Shown here one piece after another: positions 44,661 to 52,225 of a stretch of DNA of 64,000 bases (positions are counted from its first letter, which is position 1; every line of letters starts with the position of its first letter). Source of the stretch: Chordicoccus furentiruminis (GTDB taxonomy: Bacteria > Bacillota > Clostridia > Lachnospirales > Lachnospiraceae); the NCBI RefSeq assembly GCF_019355395.1, contig NZ_CP048829.1, forward strand, positions 2,583,001-2,647,000, read 5' to 3'. The position numbers and the translations under genes are program-made. The notes under the pieces are model-generated. The model was given only the letters and a program-made list of their open reading frames with translations, made no database searches and was not told the origin of the DNA.

Positions 44661-44672
44661 CGGAGGTTTCTT

Positions 44673-45278
44673 ATGCCGGAGCATTATGTGATCACCATAT
44701 CAAGGCAGTTCGGAAGTCTGGGAAGACCGATCGCCCAGAAGGCTGCTCAGATGCTGGGCATCTATTTCATGGACAGAGATATCGTAGAGGAGACTTCCAG
44801 GCGGATGGGACTCCTTGCTTCTGAGATCGGAGACAGGGAGGAGAGCGCGAGGAATGCATACTATTATATGAAATTTCCGCTGGGGATCGCTCCCCAGTCC
44901 ATCGAGGACGAGATCTTTTCTGTCCAGAGCAGCATCATCCGCGACTGCGCCGCAAAGCAGAACTGCATAATAGTCGGCCGCTGCGCGGAATATGTACTGA
45001 GGGAGAAGAAAAGAAGGCTGTCATTCTACATACGTGCTTCCTATGAGTCGAGACTGAACAACTGCGTGGAGCAGCTGCATCTGAAAAGCAGCGATGCTCA
45101 GCGGATGATCCATGATGTTGATCTGGCAAGAGCCAGATACCGGAGAAGATATGTGAAGAATCTGGAAGGGATCTCCGAATATACGGACTGTGACATCGTT
45201 CTGGACAGCGGCAGGTTAGGGGTGGACAAGACAGCAGAGCTGATCGTGTCCTCAGCCAGGGCAGTGCTGGGTATATGA
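44673..45278 (+). CDS. Cytidylate-kinase-like family protein (copy 1)
   Basis: 201 aa, start ATG 44673 with GCGGAGGTTTCTT upstream. The P-loop-like N-terminus ITISRQFGSLGRPIAQKAA and the later IIVGRCAEYVLRE match the cytidylate kinase-like family (PF13189). This family keeps the kinase fold but has no established substrate. It directly follows a polar amino-acid transporter; a second member ends the liv operon. A regulatory or metabolite-kinase role tied to amino-acid uptake is inference. Confidence 0.85.
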   Translation: MPEHYVITISRQFGSLGRPIAQKAAQMLGIYFMDRDIVEETSRRMGLLASEIGDREESARNAYYYMKFPLGIAPQSIEDEIFSVQSSIIRDCAAKQNCIIVGRCAEYVLREKKRRLSFYIRASYESRLNNCVEQLHLKSSDAQRMIHDVDLARARYRRRYVKNLEGISEYTDCDIVLDSGRLGVDKTAELIVSSARAVLGI

Positions 45279-45365
45279 GACCTGAGAACTTCGGGGAAAA
45301 TAAGGGAAAATGAAAACATCCGGATGAATTATCGGTCCGGATACAGATAAAGTCAGGAGAGTTTT

Positions 45366-46703
45366 ATGAATTCAGGTGAGAAGGAGAATTTCCGCAGCAA
45401 TCTCGGGCAGCACAGCCGGAAGATCAATCAGCTGCTTGCCCGCTACGGGGTCAAGTTCGGCATCTACAAGAACGGGACATTCAGGGAGCAGCTATTTCCT
45501 TTTGACCCCATTCCCAGAGTGATCGAGAAGGATGAATTCGCGGTCCTGGAGAAGGGTCTTAAACAGAGGGTCATGGCTCTGAATCTGTTCCTCAAGGATA
45601 TCTATACGGACAGGAAGATCCTGAAGGACGGGATCATCCCGGAAGAGTTTGTCTTTGCCGGAAGCGGTTTTCTTTCACAGTGCGACGGCTTCACTCCTCT
45701 TAAGGGAATCTACTCGCATATCTCCGGGATCGATCTGGTCAAAGGCAAGGACGGACAGTGGTATATCCTGGAGGACAATCTGAGGATCCCGTCCGGAGCG
45801 TCCTATCCTATGATCGCCAGAGAACTCATGAGAAAGGCGACGCCACAGACATTCGAAAAGATACATATCGACGATAATCGAAATTATGCCAGCCTGCTCA
45901 AATTGACGATGGACTATGTTAATCCGGGAGGCCTGAATGTCATTCTTACTCCCGGGCGGTTCAATGCGGCTTATTTCGAACATTCATATCTGGCGGAAAA
46001 GATCGGCGCCCATCTGACAGACGGCAGTGATCTCTTTGTAGAGCGAGACGGCCTTTTTTTCCGCGATTATAAGGGCAACCGCGAGAGGGTCGGGGCTGTC
46101 TACAGAAGGATCTCGGATGAATATCTGGATCCGATGAACTTCAATCCGGAATCCGTGATCGGAATACCTCATATATTCGACGTCTACCGCAAGGGCGGCC
46201 TGGCTCTGCTCAACGCGCCGGGAAACGGAGTTGCCGACGACAAGGGAATCTACTATTTTGTACCTGAGATGATAAAGTACTATCTGGACGAAGAAGCCAT
46301 CATCCCCAACGCTCCGACTTATCTGGTCTATTATGAGAAAGACCGCGACTATGTTCTGGAGAACTTCGACAGACTTGTGATCAAGGACGTGGCGGAAGCA
46401 GGGGGCTATGGTGTTTTCTTCGGCAAGGATATGGATGCCGAGAAAAAAGAACAGTTCAAGGAGCTGATCCGCAAAGAGCCCAGAAGATTTATCGCTCAGG
46501 AAGTGATAGATTTCCAGAATCTGGACCTGTACGATCAGGGCAGTATCGTATCGAGAAAAGCCGATCTGAGAGCCTTTGTGCTGATGAAAGATGAGCCGGT
46601 CGTATGGAAGAGCGGGCTTACCAGATTCACCAGGAATCCGGATTCCTTTGTGGTCAACTCCTCTCAGGGGGGAGGTTTCAAAGATACCTGGGTGCTGGCA
46701 TGA
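45366..46703 (+). CDS. Circularly permuted ATP-grasp protein (COG2308 family)
   Basis: 445 aa, start ATG 45366 with CAGGAGAGTTTT upstream. Family blocks are AGSGFLSQCDGF, LEDNLRIPSGASYPMIAR, VYRRISDEYLDPM, NAPGNGVADDKGIYY and IKDVAEAGGYGV. These cover the nucleotide and metal sites of circularly permuted ATP-grasp ligases. Such enzymes form amide or peptide bonds with ATP. The family almost always sits with an alpha-E protein and a transglutaminase-like protein, as it does here. The product is unknown. Confidence 0.9.
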   Translation: MNSGEKENFRSNLGQHSRKINQLLARYGVKFGIYKNGTFREQLFPFDPIPRVIEKDEFAVLEKGLKQRVMALNLFLKDIYTDRKILKDGIIPEEFVFAGSGFLSQCDGFTPLKGIYSHISGIDLVKGKDGQWYILEDNLRIPSGASYPMIARELMRKATPQTFEKIHIDDNRNYASLLKLTMDYVNPGGLNVILTPGRFNAAYFEHSYLAEKIGAHLTDGSDLFVERDGLFFRDYKGNRERVGAVYRRISDEYLDPMNFNPESVIGIPHIFDVYRKGGLALLNAPGNGVADDKGIYYFVPEMIKYYLDEEAIIPNAPTYLVYYEKDRDYVLENFDRLVIKDVAEAGGYGVFFGKDMDAEKKEQFKELIRKEPRRFIAQEVIDFQNLDLYDQGSIVSRKADLRAFVLMKDEPVVWKSGLTRFTRNPDSFVVNSSQGGGFKDTWVLA

Positions 46704-46762
46704 GAGTGGAGCCGGAACATGGAACTTTGCAGCTGCCGGGTAAGTGACGTATGACAGAAGCA

Positions 46763-46919
46763 GGCAGCTATGTGAATGAAGGCCGCCAGAGAAGGCAGCC
46801 ATGTGAATGAAGGCCGCCAGAGAAGGCAGCCATGTGAATACACGGCCGCCAGAGAAGGCAGCCATGCGAATGCAGGCCGCCAGAGAAGGCAGCCATGCGA
46901 ATACACGGCCGCGCAGGCG
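46763..46919 (+). repeat. Five-unit tandem repeat, period 31 bp
   Basis: Units start at 46763, 46794, 46825, 46857 and 46888 with GGCAGCCATG(T/C)GAAT, then GGCCGCCAGAGAA. Steps are 31, 31, 32 and 31 bp. The last unit is degenerate. Each unit contains ATG but no ribosome site. The array fills the gap between the ATP-grasp and alpha-E genes. There are no spacers, so it is not CRISPR. Confidence 0.88.
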
Positions 46920-46958
46920 GAGGATATGTCCCTCCGGGACAGGGAAGGGAAAGGTATT

Positions 46959-47651
46959 ATGGAAAAATACGGACTTTCCAGAACACATACGGATGAACTC
47001 TACTGGCTGGGCAGATATACGGAAAGAGTCTACACCTCTCTCGATCTTTTCGCGTCGGTGTTCGACGAGATGATCGACGGAGACCCGGCTGCCTACAAGG
47101 CCATGCTGAGGAATCTGGAGATCACGGATATCTATACGGACAAGAGGGATTTCAACCGGCGCTACTGTTTTGACAAGAGCAATCCGGATTCGATCCGCTA
47201 CAGTCTGGAGAGAGGGTTTGACAATGCAGTGATCCTGCGGGAGGTGATCGGTTCTGCCAGCCTGTCCTATATCCAGGTAGCCTTCTACGAGATGGACACT
47301 GCGGAAAAAAGCGAGAGCCCGATGATAGACCTGCAGGGGGTCCAGGACCGTATCGTTGCTTTCTGGGGCATGACGGATGACGTGATCCTGGACGAGAGAG
47401 TGAGGAATTTGCTCAAGGTAGGCAAGATCGTCGAACGGATCGACCTCTACAGCCGGATGAATAAGGATATGTGGCGGATCGCACGGGAAGTCGAGCGCCT
47501 TCAGGGAAGGATAGACAAGAGCGAGATCAATTATGACGGAAAGCGTCTGCAGAGGCTGTATGACCTTTCCCACGGAAAAAGCGAGCCGGGAAGTCTGCCT
47601 TCCTTCGAAGCTTACCAGATGATCGTGGAGAATATCGAAAGCCTGATCTGA
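46959..47651 (+). CDS. Alpha-E domain protein (COG2307 family)
   Basis: 230 aa, start ATG 46959 with GGGAAAGGTATT upstream. An all-helical protein opening SRTHTDELYWLGRYTERVYT, the alpha-E family hallmark (usually W-x-GRY-x-ER). It is shorter than the usual ~310 aa, with no sign of a frameshift. Alpha-E proteins accompany circularly permuted ATP-grasp ligases and are thought to be helper or carrier proteins. The biochemical role is unproven. Confidence 0.88.
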   Translation: MEKYGLSRTHTDELYWLGRYTERVYTSLDLFASVFDEMIDGDPAAYKAMLRNLEITDIYTDKRDFNRRYCFDKSNPDSIRYSLERGFDNAVILREVIGSASLSYIQVAFYEMDTAEKSESPMIDLQGVQDRIVAFWGMTDDVILDERVRNLLKVGKIVERIDLYSRMNKDMWRIAREVERLQGRIDKSEINYDGKRLQRLYDLSHGKSEPGSLPSFEAYQMIVENIESLI

Positions 47652-47730
47652 TGATTCAGGGGCTCCAGGGTCATCGATAGTGTGGCATCCGCAGACAGGC
47701 GGCCATGAATATCATAATGAGGAGGCTGTC

Positions 47731-48540
47731 GTGAAGTCACTGCGTTTTACTTACCATATGGAGCTGCGTTTTTCACAGCCCGTCACAGACCATCACTTTG
47801 ATTTTCGCTGTCTTCCGCAATCGGATGACTATCAGACGATCACCAATATGCAGACCGACATAGAACCGACCGACTGGACATCGACCGGGGTCGATTCGTT
47901 CGGCAATGAATACGTCTACGGAGTCAACGAACCTTCTCACGCAAGGCTATATATCGGTGTGTCCGGCAATGCCCAGACCGGTCTTTCGAATTCAGTCAGA
48001 GCCCCGGAGCGCTCTGACTGCGGCATCTTTCTGACGGACAGTGCTCTGACCAGGCCTGGGGCTTCGATCCTGAAGCTGGATGAGAAGCTGCTTCCGGAAG
48101 GCGGCAGCATGAAAGATGACCAGCTTCCCGCTTTTCTGTGCCACGCAGTATACCAGTACATGAACTATATGCCAGGCGTCACACACTTCGGGACGACTGC
48201 CGAGCAGGCCTGCCAGTGTCAGGCCGGGGTCTGCCAGGATTACGCCCACATCATGCTTTCCCTTCTGCGTCTTCACCATGTCCCCTGCAGATACGTCGCC
48301 GGGATCATGGTCGGGACCGGGAAAAGCCACGCCTGGGTCCAGGCCTGGCAGGATGGGAGATGGTATGGCTATGATCCGACCAACGACATACGGGTGACTG
48401 ATTCTCATATCAGCTTTGCCTGCGGGCGTAACTGTATGGACACTCTGGTCAACAGGGGCGTATTCAGGGGGAGCGCCCAGCAGAAGATGTATGTGACTGC
48501 GACTGCTGTAGAAGTAGGTCTGGAATCGTATTTTTCCTGA
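47731..48540 (+). CDS. Transglutaminase-like cysteine protease
   Basis: 269 aa from GTG 47731, which has AGGAGG five bases upstream. An N-terminal beta-rich domain (bacterial transglutaminase N-type) precedes the papain-fold core. Its triad is the Cys in AGVCQDYAHIML, the His in KSHAWVQAW and the Asp in GYDPTND. These proteins cleave or transfer on peptide or isopeptide bonds. It is the third member of the ATP-grasp/alpha-E/transglutaminase set and lacks a signal peptide, so it is cytoplasmic. Confidence 0.9.
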   Translation: MKSLRFTYHMELRFSQPVTDHHFDFRCLPQSDDYQTITNMQTDIEPTDWTSTGVDSFGNEYVYGVNEPSHARLYIGVSGNAQTGLSNSVRAPERSDCGIFLTDSALTRPGASILKLDEKLLPEGGSMKDDQLPAFLCHAVYQYMNYMPGVTHFGTTAEQACQCQAGVCQDYAHIMLSLLRLHHVPCRYVAGIMVGTGKSHAWVQAWQDGRWYGYDPTNDIRVTDSHISFACGRNCMDTLVNRGVFRGSAQQKMYVTATAVEVGLESYFS

Positions 48541-48675
48541 ACTTTTATCCGGACTTTCGCCTGCATCCGGCTTTGCGGGAAAGCTGCCGCGAAGGAGAAG
48601 AAGGATTTGTGAGGTGTCTTGACTGGCAGAGGAGCCGCGGATGCGGCGCCTGGCGAAGGAAAACAGGGAGAGCTT

Positions 48676-49608
48676 ATGATCGAGCATGTAGCGTCCGTCG
48701 AGCTTCCGGTGGACGAAAAACTGAAGATTGAAAAGTACAGATGGACCCCTCAGCCCGGAAGGGACGGAGGGAAGCGTTTTTCGGTCGTCACAGGGATCCA
48801 TGGGGACGAGCTGGAGGGCCAGTACGTCTGCTACGAAGTCGGCAGGACGATTCGGGAACACCCGGAATTTCTGAAGGGAACGGTCGATATCTATCCTGCC
48901 ATGAATCCGTTCGGGATCGACTCCATGATGAGAGGGATCCCGGCTTTTGATCTGGACATGAACCGTATCTTTCCCGGCCAGATCAATGGCGATATGAACG
49001 AATACATTGCATCTTTGATCATGCAGGATGTCGCCGGCAGCGATATGGTCCTGGATATCCACGCCAGCAACGCTTATCTGACCGAAGTGCCGCAGATCAG
49101 GATCAATACCATTCACAAAGAGAGGCTCCTGCCCTATGCCAGATCGACGAATGTAGATCTGATCTGGGTGCATTCCAACGCGACAGTACTGGAATCAACA
49201 TTTGCCTACAGCCTGAACAGCATCGGAACGCCTGTCCTGGTCATCGAGATGGGGATAGGTATGCGGATCACCAGGAGTATCGGCGACCAGGTGACATGCG
49301 GGATCTTCCACCTTATGCATGAGATGGGCATCTGGGAGAAAGATCCCGGACCCTGCAAGGATCCTGTCATATCGACAGATCCCGATGAGATATGCTATCT
49401 GAACGCCCCCAGGGGCGGCATCTACATAGCGGACGTCAGGGCAGGCGAGAACGTAGAGAAAGATCAAATCGTCGGCCGTCTGGTGAGTCCGCTTACCGGC
49501 GAGGTCTTTGAGAAAGTCAGGGCTCCTGAGACCGGCTGGATGTTTACCCAGAGAGACTATCCGCTGACGGCGGCAGGGTCGCTCATGGGCCGGATTCTGA
49601 TAAGGTGA
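48676..49608 (+). CDS. Succinylglutamate desuccinylase/aspartoacylase family protein (intact)
   Basis: 310 aa, start ATG 48676 with CAGGGAGAGCTT upstream. A zinc carboxypeptidase-like fold: His42 and Glu45 in TGIHGDELEG, His129 in VLDIHASN, substrate Asn-Arg in DLDMNRIFPG and a catalytic Glu in VIEMGIGMR. It ends with a beta-barrel domain. Family members hydrolyse N-acyl amino acids or glutamyl-type amides. Its place after the transglutaminase suggests it trims or releases a product of the ATP-grasp ligase, which is inference. Confidence 0.88.
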   Translation: MIEHVASVELPVDEKLKIEKYRWTPQPGRDGGKRFSVVTGIHGDELEGQYVCYEVGRTIREHPEFLKGTVDIYPAMNPFGIDSMMRGIPAFDLDMNRIFPGQINGDMNEYIASLIMQDVAGSDMVLDIHASNAYLTEVPQIRINTIHKERLLPYARSTNVDLIWVHSNATVLESTFAYSLNSIGTPVLVIEMGIGMRITRSIGDQVTCGIFHLMHEMGIWEKDPGPCKDPVISTDPDEICYLNAPRGGIYIADVRAGENVEKDQIVGRLVSPLTGEVFEKVRAPETGWMFTQRDYPLTAAGSLMGRILIR

Positions 49609-49621
49609 CGGAGGAGACATC

Positions 49622-50569
49622 ATGCGTGAAGAGATGGTTATGGAGCTTCCGGCGCTTTACCGGGACTCTTTCCGGATCAAGAGTTTTCTGTTCGGCGCCG
49701 GGGAGAAGTCAGTCTGCATAGTCGGCGCCCAGAGGGGCAATGAATATCAGCAGATGTATGTGTCTTCTCTTCTGGTGAGTCGCCTGAGTCAGATAGAGGA
49801 GCGGGGCGGTATCTGCACCGGAAAGCAGATCTGCGTGATCCCCTGCGTGAATCCTTATTCCATCAATGCCAAGAAACGCTTCTGGACTGCGGACAATACG
49901 GATATCAACCGCATGTATCCGGGCTACGACAGAGGGGAGACGACCCAGCGGATCGCCGCGGCTCTTTTTGACGTCGCCAAGAACTACAGGTACGGGATCC
50001 AGTTTGCTTCCTTCTATATGCCGGGGAGTTTTCTTCCTCATGTCCGCATCATGAAGACGGGGCTGGAGGATCCTGCCCTGGCCCTGAAGTTCGGCTTCCC
50101 CTATGTGGTCCTGCATAAGACCAGGCCTTTTGATACTACGACGCTTAATTACAACTGGCAGATCTGGGACACCAAGGCTTTTTCTCTCTATACGACCGAG
50201 ACAAATCATATAGATCCCCAAAGCGCTGAGGAGGCGGTGGACGGAGTTCTGCGCTTTCTTCATACCAGAGGAATCCTCAAAACCCGGATCCCGGGAGGCT
50301 GCTACAGTGAGATCATAGTGACGACAGATCTGGCCAGCGTCCGCACATCACACGCAGGATTCTTTTTGCCGGCTGTTGCGGCGGGCGACCGGGTCACAGC
50401 AGGACAGAAGCTTGCCGAGATACGGGACACTTATACCTACGCACTGAAGGAAGAGCTGACGAGTCCTGTCGACGGGAGGATCTTCTTCATGCGCAACGAA
50501 CCTCTGACCTATCAGGCTACGGCGGTCTTCAAGATCATCCCGCAGGGAGTCGAACTGGGCCACAGCTGA
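49622..50569 (+). CDS. Aspartoacylase-family paralogue with lost metal ligands
   Basis: 315 aa, start ATG 49622, 13 bp after the previous gene, with GGAGGAGACATC upstream. The overall layout matches its neighbour (VNPYSIN, DINRMYPGYD, and a C-terminal lipoyl-like barrel LTSPVDGRIFF). However, the first metal His is replaced by Gln37 (VGAQRGNEYQQ) and the DIHAS site reads IQFASFY. Glu41 is kept. It is probably catalytically dead or uses different chemistry, and may act as a partner subunit of the intact copy. No frameshift, so it is under selection. Confidence 0.82.
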   Translation: MREEMVMELPALYRDSFRIKSFLFGAGEKSVCIVGAQRGNEYQQMYVSSLLVSRLSQIEERGGICTGKQICVIPCVNPYSINAKKRFWTADNTDINRMYPGYDRGETTQRIAAALFDVAKNYRYGIQFASFYMPGSFLPHVRIMKTGLEDPALALKFGFPYVVLHKTRPFDTTTLNYNWQIWDTKAFSLYTTETNHIDPQSAEEAVDGVLRFLHTRGILKTRIPGGCYSEIIVTTDLASVRTSHAGFFLPAVAAGDRVTAGQKLAEIRDTYTYALKEELTSPVDGRIFFMRNEPLTYQATAVFKIIPQGVELGHS

Positions 50570-50578
50570 GATGAGAGC

Positions 50579-50700
50579 TGCGATGTCAGTTTTGGCAATC
50601 CGGATTTCGTCAGGATGTTCCAAGCGTGATCGACTGCCCGGTCAACTACACAGAGAACAGCACCCTTGGAAAAGTAAGTTATCGAGTGGATCAGACAATA
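50579..50700 (+). pseudogene. Remnant of an acetolactate-synthase-type ThDP enzyme
   Basis: Two short pieces in neighbouring frames resemble the C-terminus of acetolactate synthase/pyruvate oxidase: CDVSFGNPDFVRMFQA (50579-50626) and VIDCPVNYTENSTLGKVS (from 50626). In an intact enzyme about 30 residues separate these blocks, so an internal deletion has occurred. No other part of the gene is present. It lies between convergent genes. Confidence 0.5.
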
Positions 50701-50849
50701 AAAAGGCAGTGTTCAGTCGAAGTCTGATGAAGGGGACAGGCTTCGGAACCACTTTCTATACCTGCAGGCATGGGGAAGGGCGGCATGACCTGCATGTACC
50801 GCTGCTGTTTTCAGATCCCCATGCAGAGCATAGATGCCATGGCCGATAT

Positions 50850-51758
50850 TCATGTCAGGAGACTGCCTGCGATCATTCCTGCTATTATGATGACGATCCC
50901 GACAAGGGCAAAGGCATCCGGCATGCTGTCTTTCAGAATGAGGATGCCCATGATGGCGGTGAAGATCACTTCTCCTGACTGGGTGGCCTCCACTACGGCC
51001 AGCTGCCTGGGATCATCTCTGACCATGTCCGTAGCGTGAAAGAAAAGGATGGTCGCGATCACTCCTGCCAGCAGGGCGACCAGGAAAGCCTGGAGGCACT
51101 GGGACGGGGCGGGAAGTCCGGCTTTTGCAAAAGAGACGATGCTGCAGACTGCCCAGAAGGGGATGCTGCAGAGGGTCATTCCGAAGATGCGCTGAGGTGT
51201 AGTCAGGCCGTCGCCTGCCGTCAGCTGCATGGTCTTGCGGTTGCCGAGAGGATAGGAGAATGTGGCGATGCCCATGGTGAGGATCAGCATAGGCCAGTCA
51301 GCCTTGACCCCGAGGCGGATGCGGGAATACTGCATGAGCAGGATCCCGGACACGATCACAAAGGAGCAGGCAAGGCTGCGGCCGGGGATCTTTTTTCCGA
51401 AAAGAGGTGTCAGAAGGACCCCGGCGACGATCGTGAACTGCCAGATGGAGGCCGTAAACCAGCTTTCTCCGTAGACAGATGCTGCCGAGAGAGGTGCATA
51501 GAAGAGGCCGAATCCGACCGTGCTCCACAGAAGCCACTTTGCAGGATCTTTGCGGATGCTGGAAAAAACCGGGGCAAAGCCATCTTTTCTGATCAGGACC
51601 AGGGCTATAAGAGGAAGAGTGAACAGATAACGCAGACAGGCTGTCCACAGAAAGTATCCGCCTCCAAGATTCATGCTCCGGATAAGGATAAAATTGAAGG
51701 CGAAGAAAAATGAGGCAAGGACGCCCATCATGAACGCCCTTATGAAGTTTTTCTGCAT
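50850..51758 (-). CDS. DMT-superfamily (EmrE-like) exporter
   Basis: 302 aa, start ATG 51758 with AAAGGAACCTGCA upstream; the frame continues further but without a site. Ten hydrophobic segments in two five-helix halves, typical of multidrug-resistance EmrE-type DMT proteins of the larger class (PF13536-like). It includes SFFFAFNFILIRSM and a C-terminal IVIIIAGMIAGSLL. It probably exports small metabolites or drugs. It is convergent with the aspartoacylase genes and divergent from the liv operon. Confidence 0.85.
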   Translation of the reverse strand: MQKNFIRAFMMGVLASFFFAFNFILIRSMNLGGGYFLWTACLRYLFTLPLIALVLIRKDGFAPVFSSIRKDPAKWLLWSTVGFGLFYAPLSAASVYGESWFTASIWQFTIVAGVLLTPLFGKKIPGRSLACSFVIVSGILLMQYSRIRLGVKADWPMLILTMGIATFSYPLGNRKTMQLTAGDGLTTPQRIFGMTLCSIPFWAVCSIVSFAKAGLPAPSQCLQAFLVALLAGVIATILFFHATDMVRDDPRQLAVVEATQSGEVIFTAIMGILILKDSMPDAFALVGIVIIIAGMIAGSLLT

Positions 51759-52031
51759 TGCAGGTTCCTTTCCCGGGTCCTTATTCCCGCAGCACATATG
51801 CGACCGTCTTCCAGAGGAAAAGCAGAGGGACATGGGAATGGTCCCGCGTCGTCTCTGCCGTCTGCAGGGAAAATTATAAAAAGGAAAATCATTCCTTGTC
51901 AATTCCCCGGAAGACCGCAGACAGAATATTCCGCTGAAATACTTAAAAGTTTCGAAGAATATCCAATAATCGGAAAATATAAGTAATTCCTAAAAAACCA
52001 ATAAATTCAGAAAATATTACCGAAAAAAGGC

Positions 52032-52060
52032 TTGACAATCGAAATAATTAAAGGTATTCT
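52032..52060 (+). promoter_or_regulatory. Promoter of the liv operon
   Basis: TTGACA (52032-52037), a 17-bp spacer and TATTCT (52055-52060), in an AT-rich stretch. The predicted start near 52067 lies directly before a large hairpin. Confidence 0.75.
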
Positions 52061-52072
52061 GTCGTCAACAAG

Positions 52073-52118
52073 AGACAAGGGCGTCGGTAGCATTCACCGG
52101 CGCCCTTGTCTTGTTTCT
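52073..52118 (+). terminator. Leader terminator-like hairpin of the liv operon
   Basis: Stem GACAAGGGCGTCGGT / ACCGGCGCCCTTGTC with one G-U and a seven-base loop, followed by TTGTTTCT. It begins within about 10 bases of the predicted transcription start. It therefore could act as an attenuator or a protective 5' hairpin. Confidence 0.65.
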
Positions 52119-52163
52119 ACTCTGAAAAAGGTCCGGCGCCGGAAGGCACTGAGAAGGAGGCCG

Positions 52164-52211
52164 ATGAAAGTGCATAAGGTCAGGGCTGAAGATCTTTGCC
52201 AGGGTTATTGA
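52164..52211 (+). CDS. Possible 15-aa upstream ORF of livJ
   Basis: ATG 52164 with AAGGAGG three bases upstream, encoding MKVHKVRAEDLCQGY and stopping 14 bp before the livJ start. It has only three branched-chain codons, so classical attenuation by leucine or valine starvation is not obvious. It may tune livJ translation. Confidence 0.3.
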   Translation: MKVHKVRAEDLCQGY

Positions 52212-52225
52212 GAGGAGGATTCTAT

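Larger units (their letters stand above)
51759..52225 (+). other. 467-bp control region before the liv operon
   Basis: Divergent gap between the DMT exporter and the branched-chain amino-acid transporter. The AT-rich part 51880-52060 contains the liv promoter. A terminator-like stem and a short ORF follow, listed separately. Confidence 0.6.

Noticed and set aside
44489-44824. 111-codon plus-strand frame across the 35-bp repeat and into the kinase-like gene
   Set aside because: It is out of frame with the recognised gene, has no motif, and its length comes from the repeat array.
46763-46919. CRISPR-like array suspected from regular 31-bp repeats
   Set aside because: Units are contiguous with no unique spacers, not palindromic, and no cas genes are present.
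45984-47573. 529-codon minus-strand frame across two genes and the 31-bp array
   Set aside because: It is antisense to the ATP-grasp and alpha-E genes, both of which have clear family motifs. The repeats only keep the frame open because 31- and 32-bp units happen to avoid stops.
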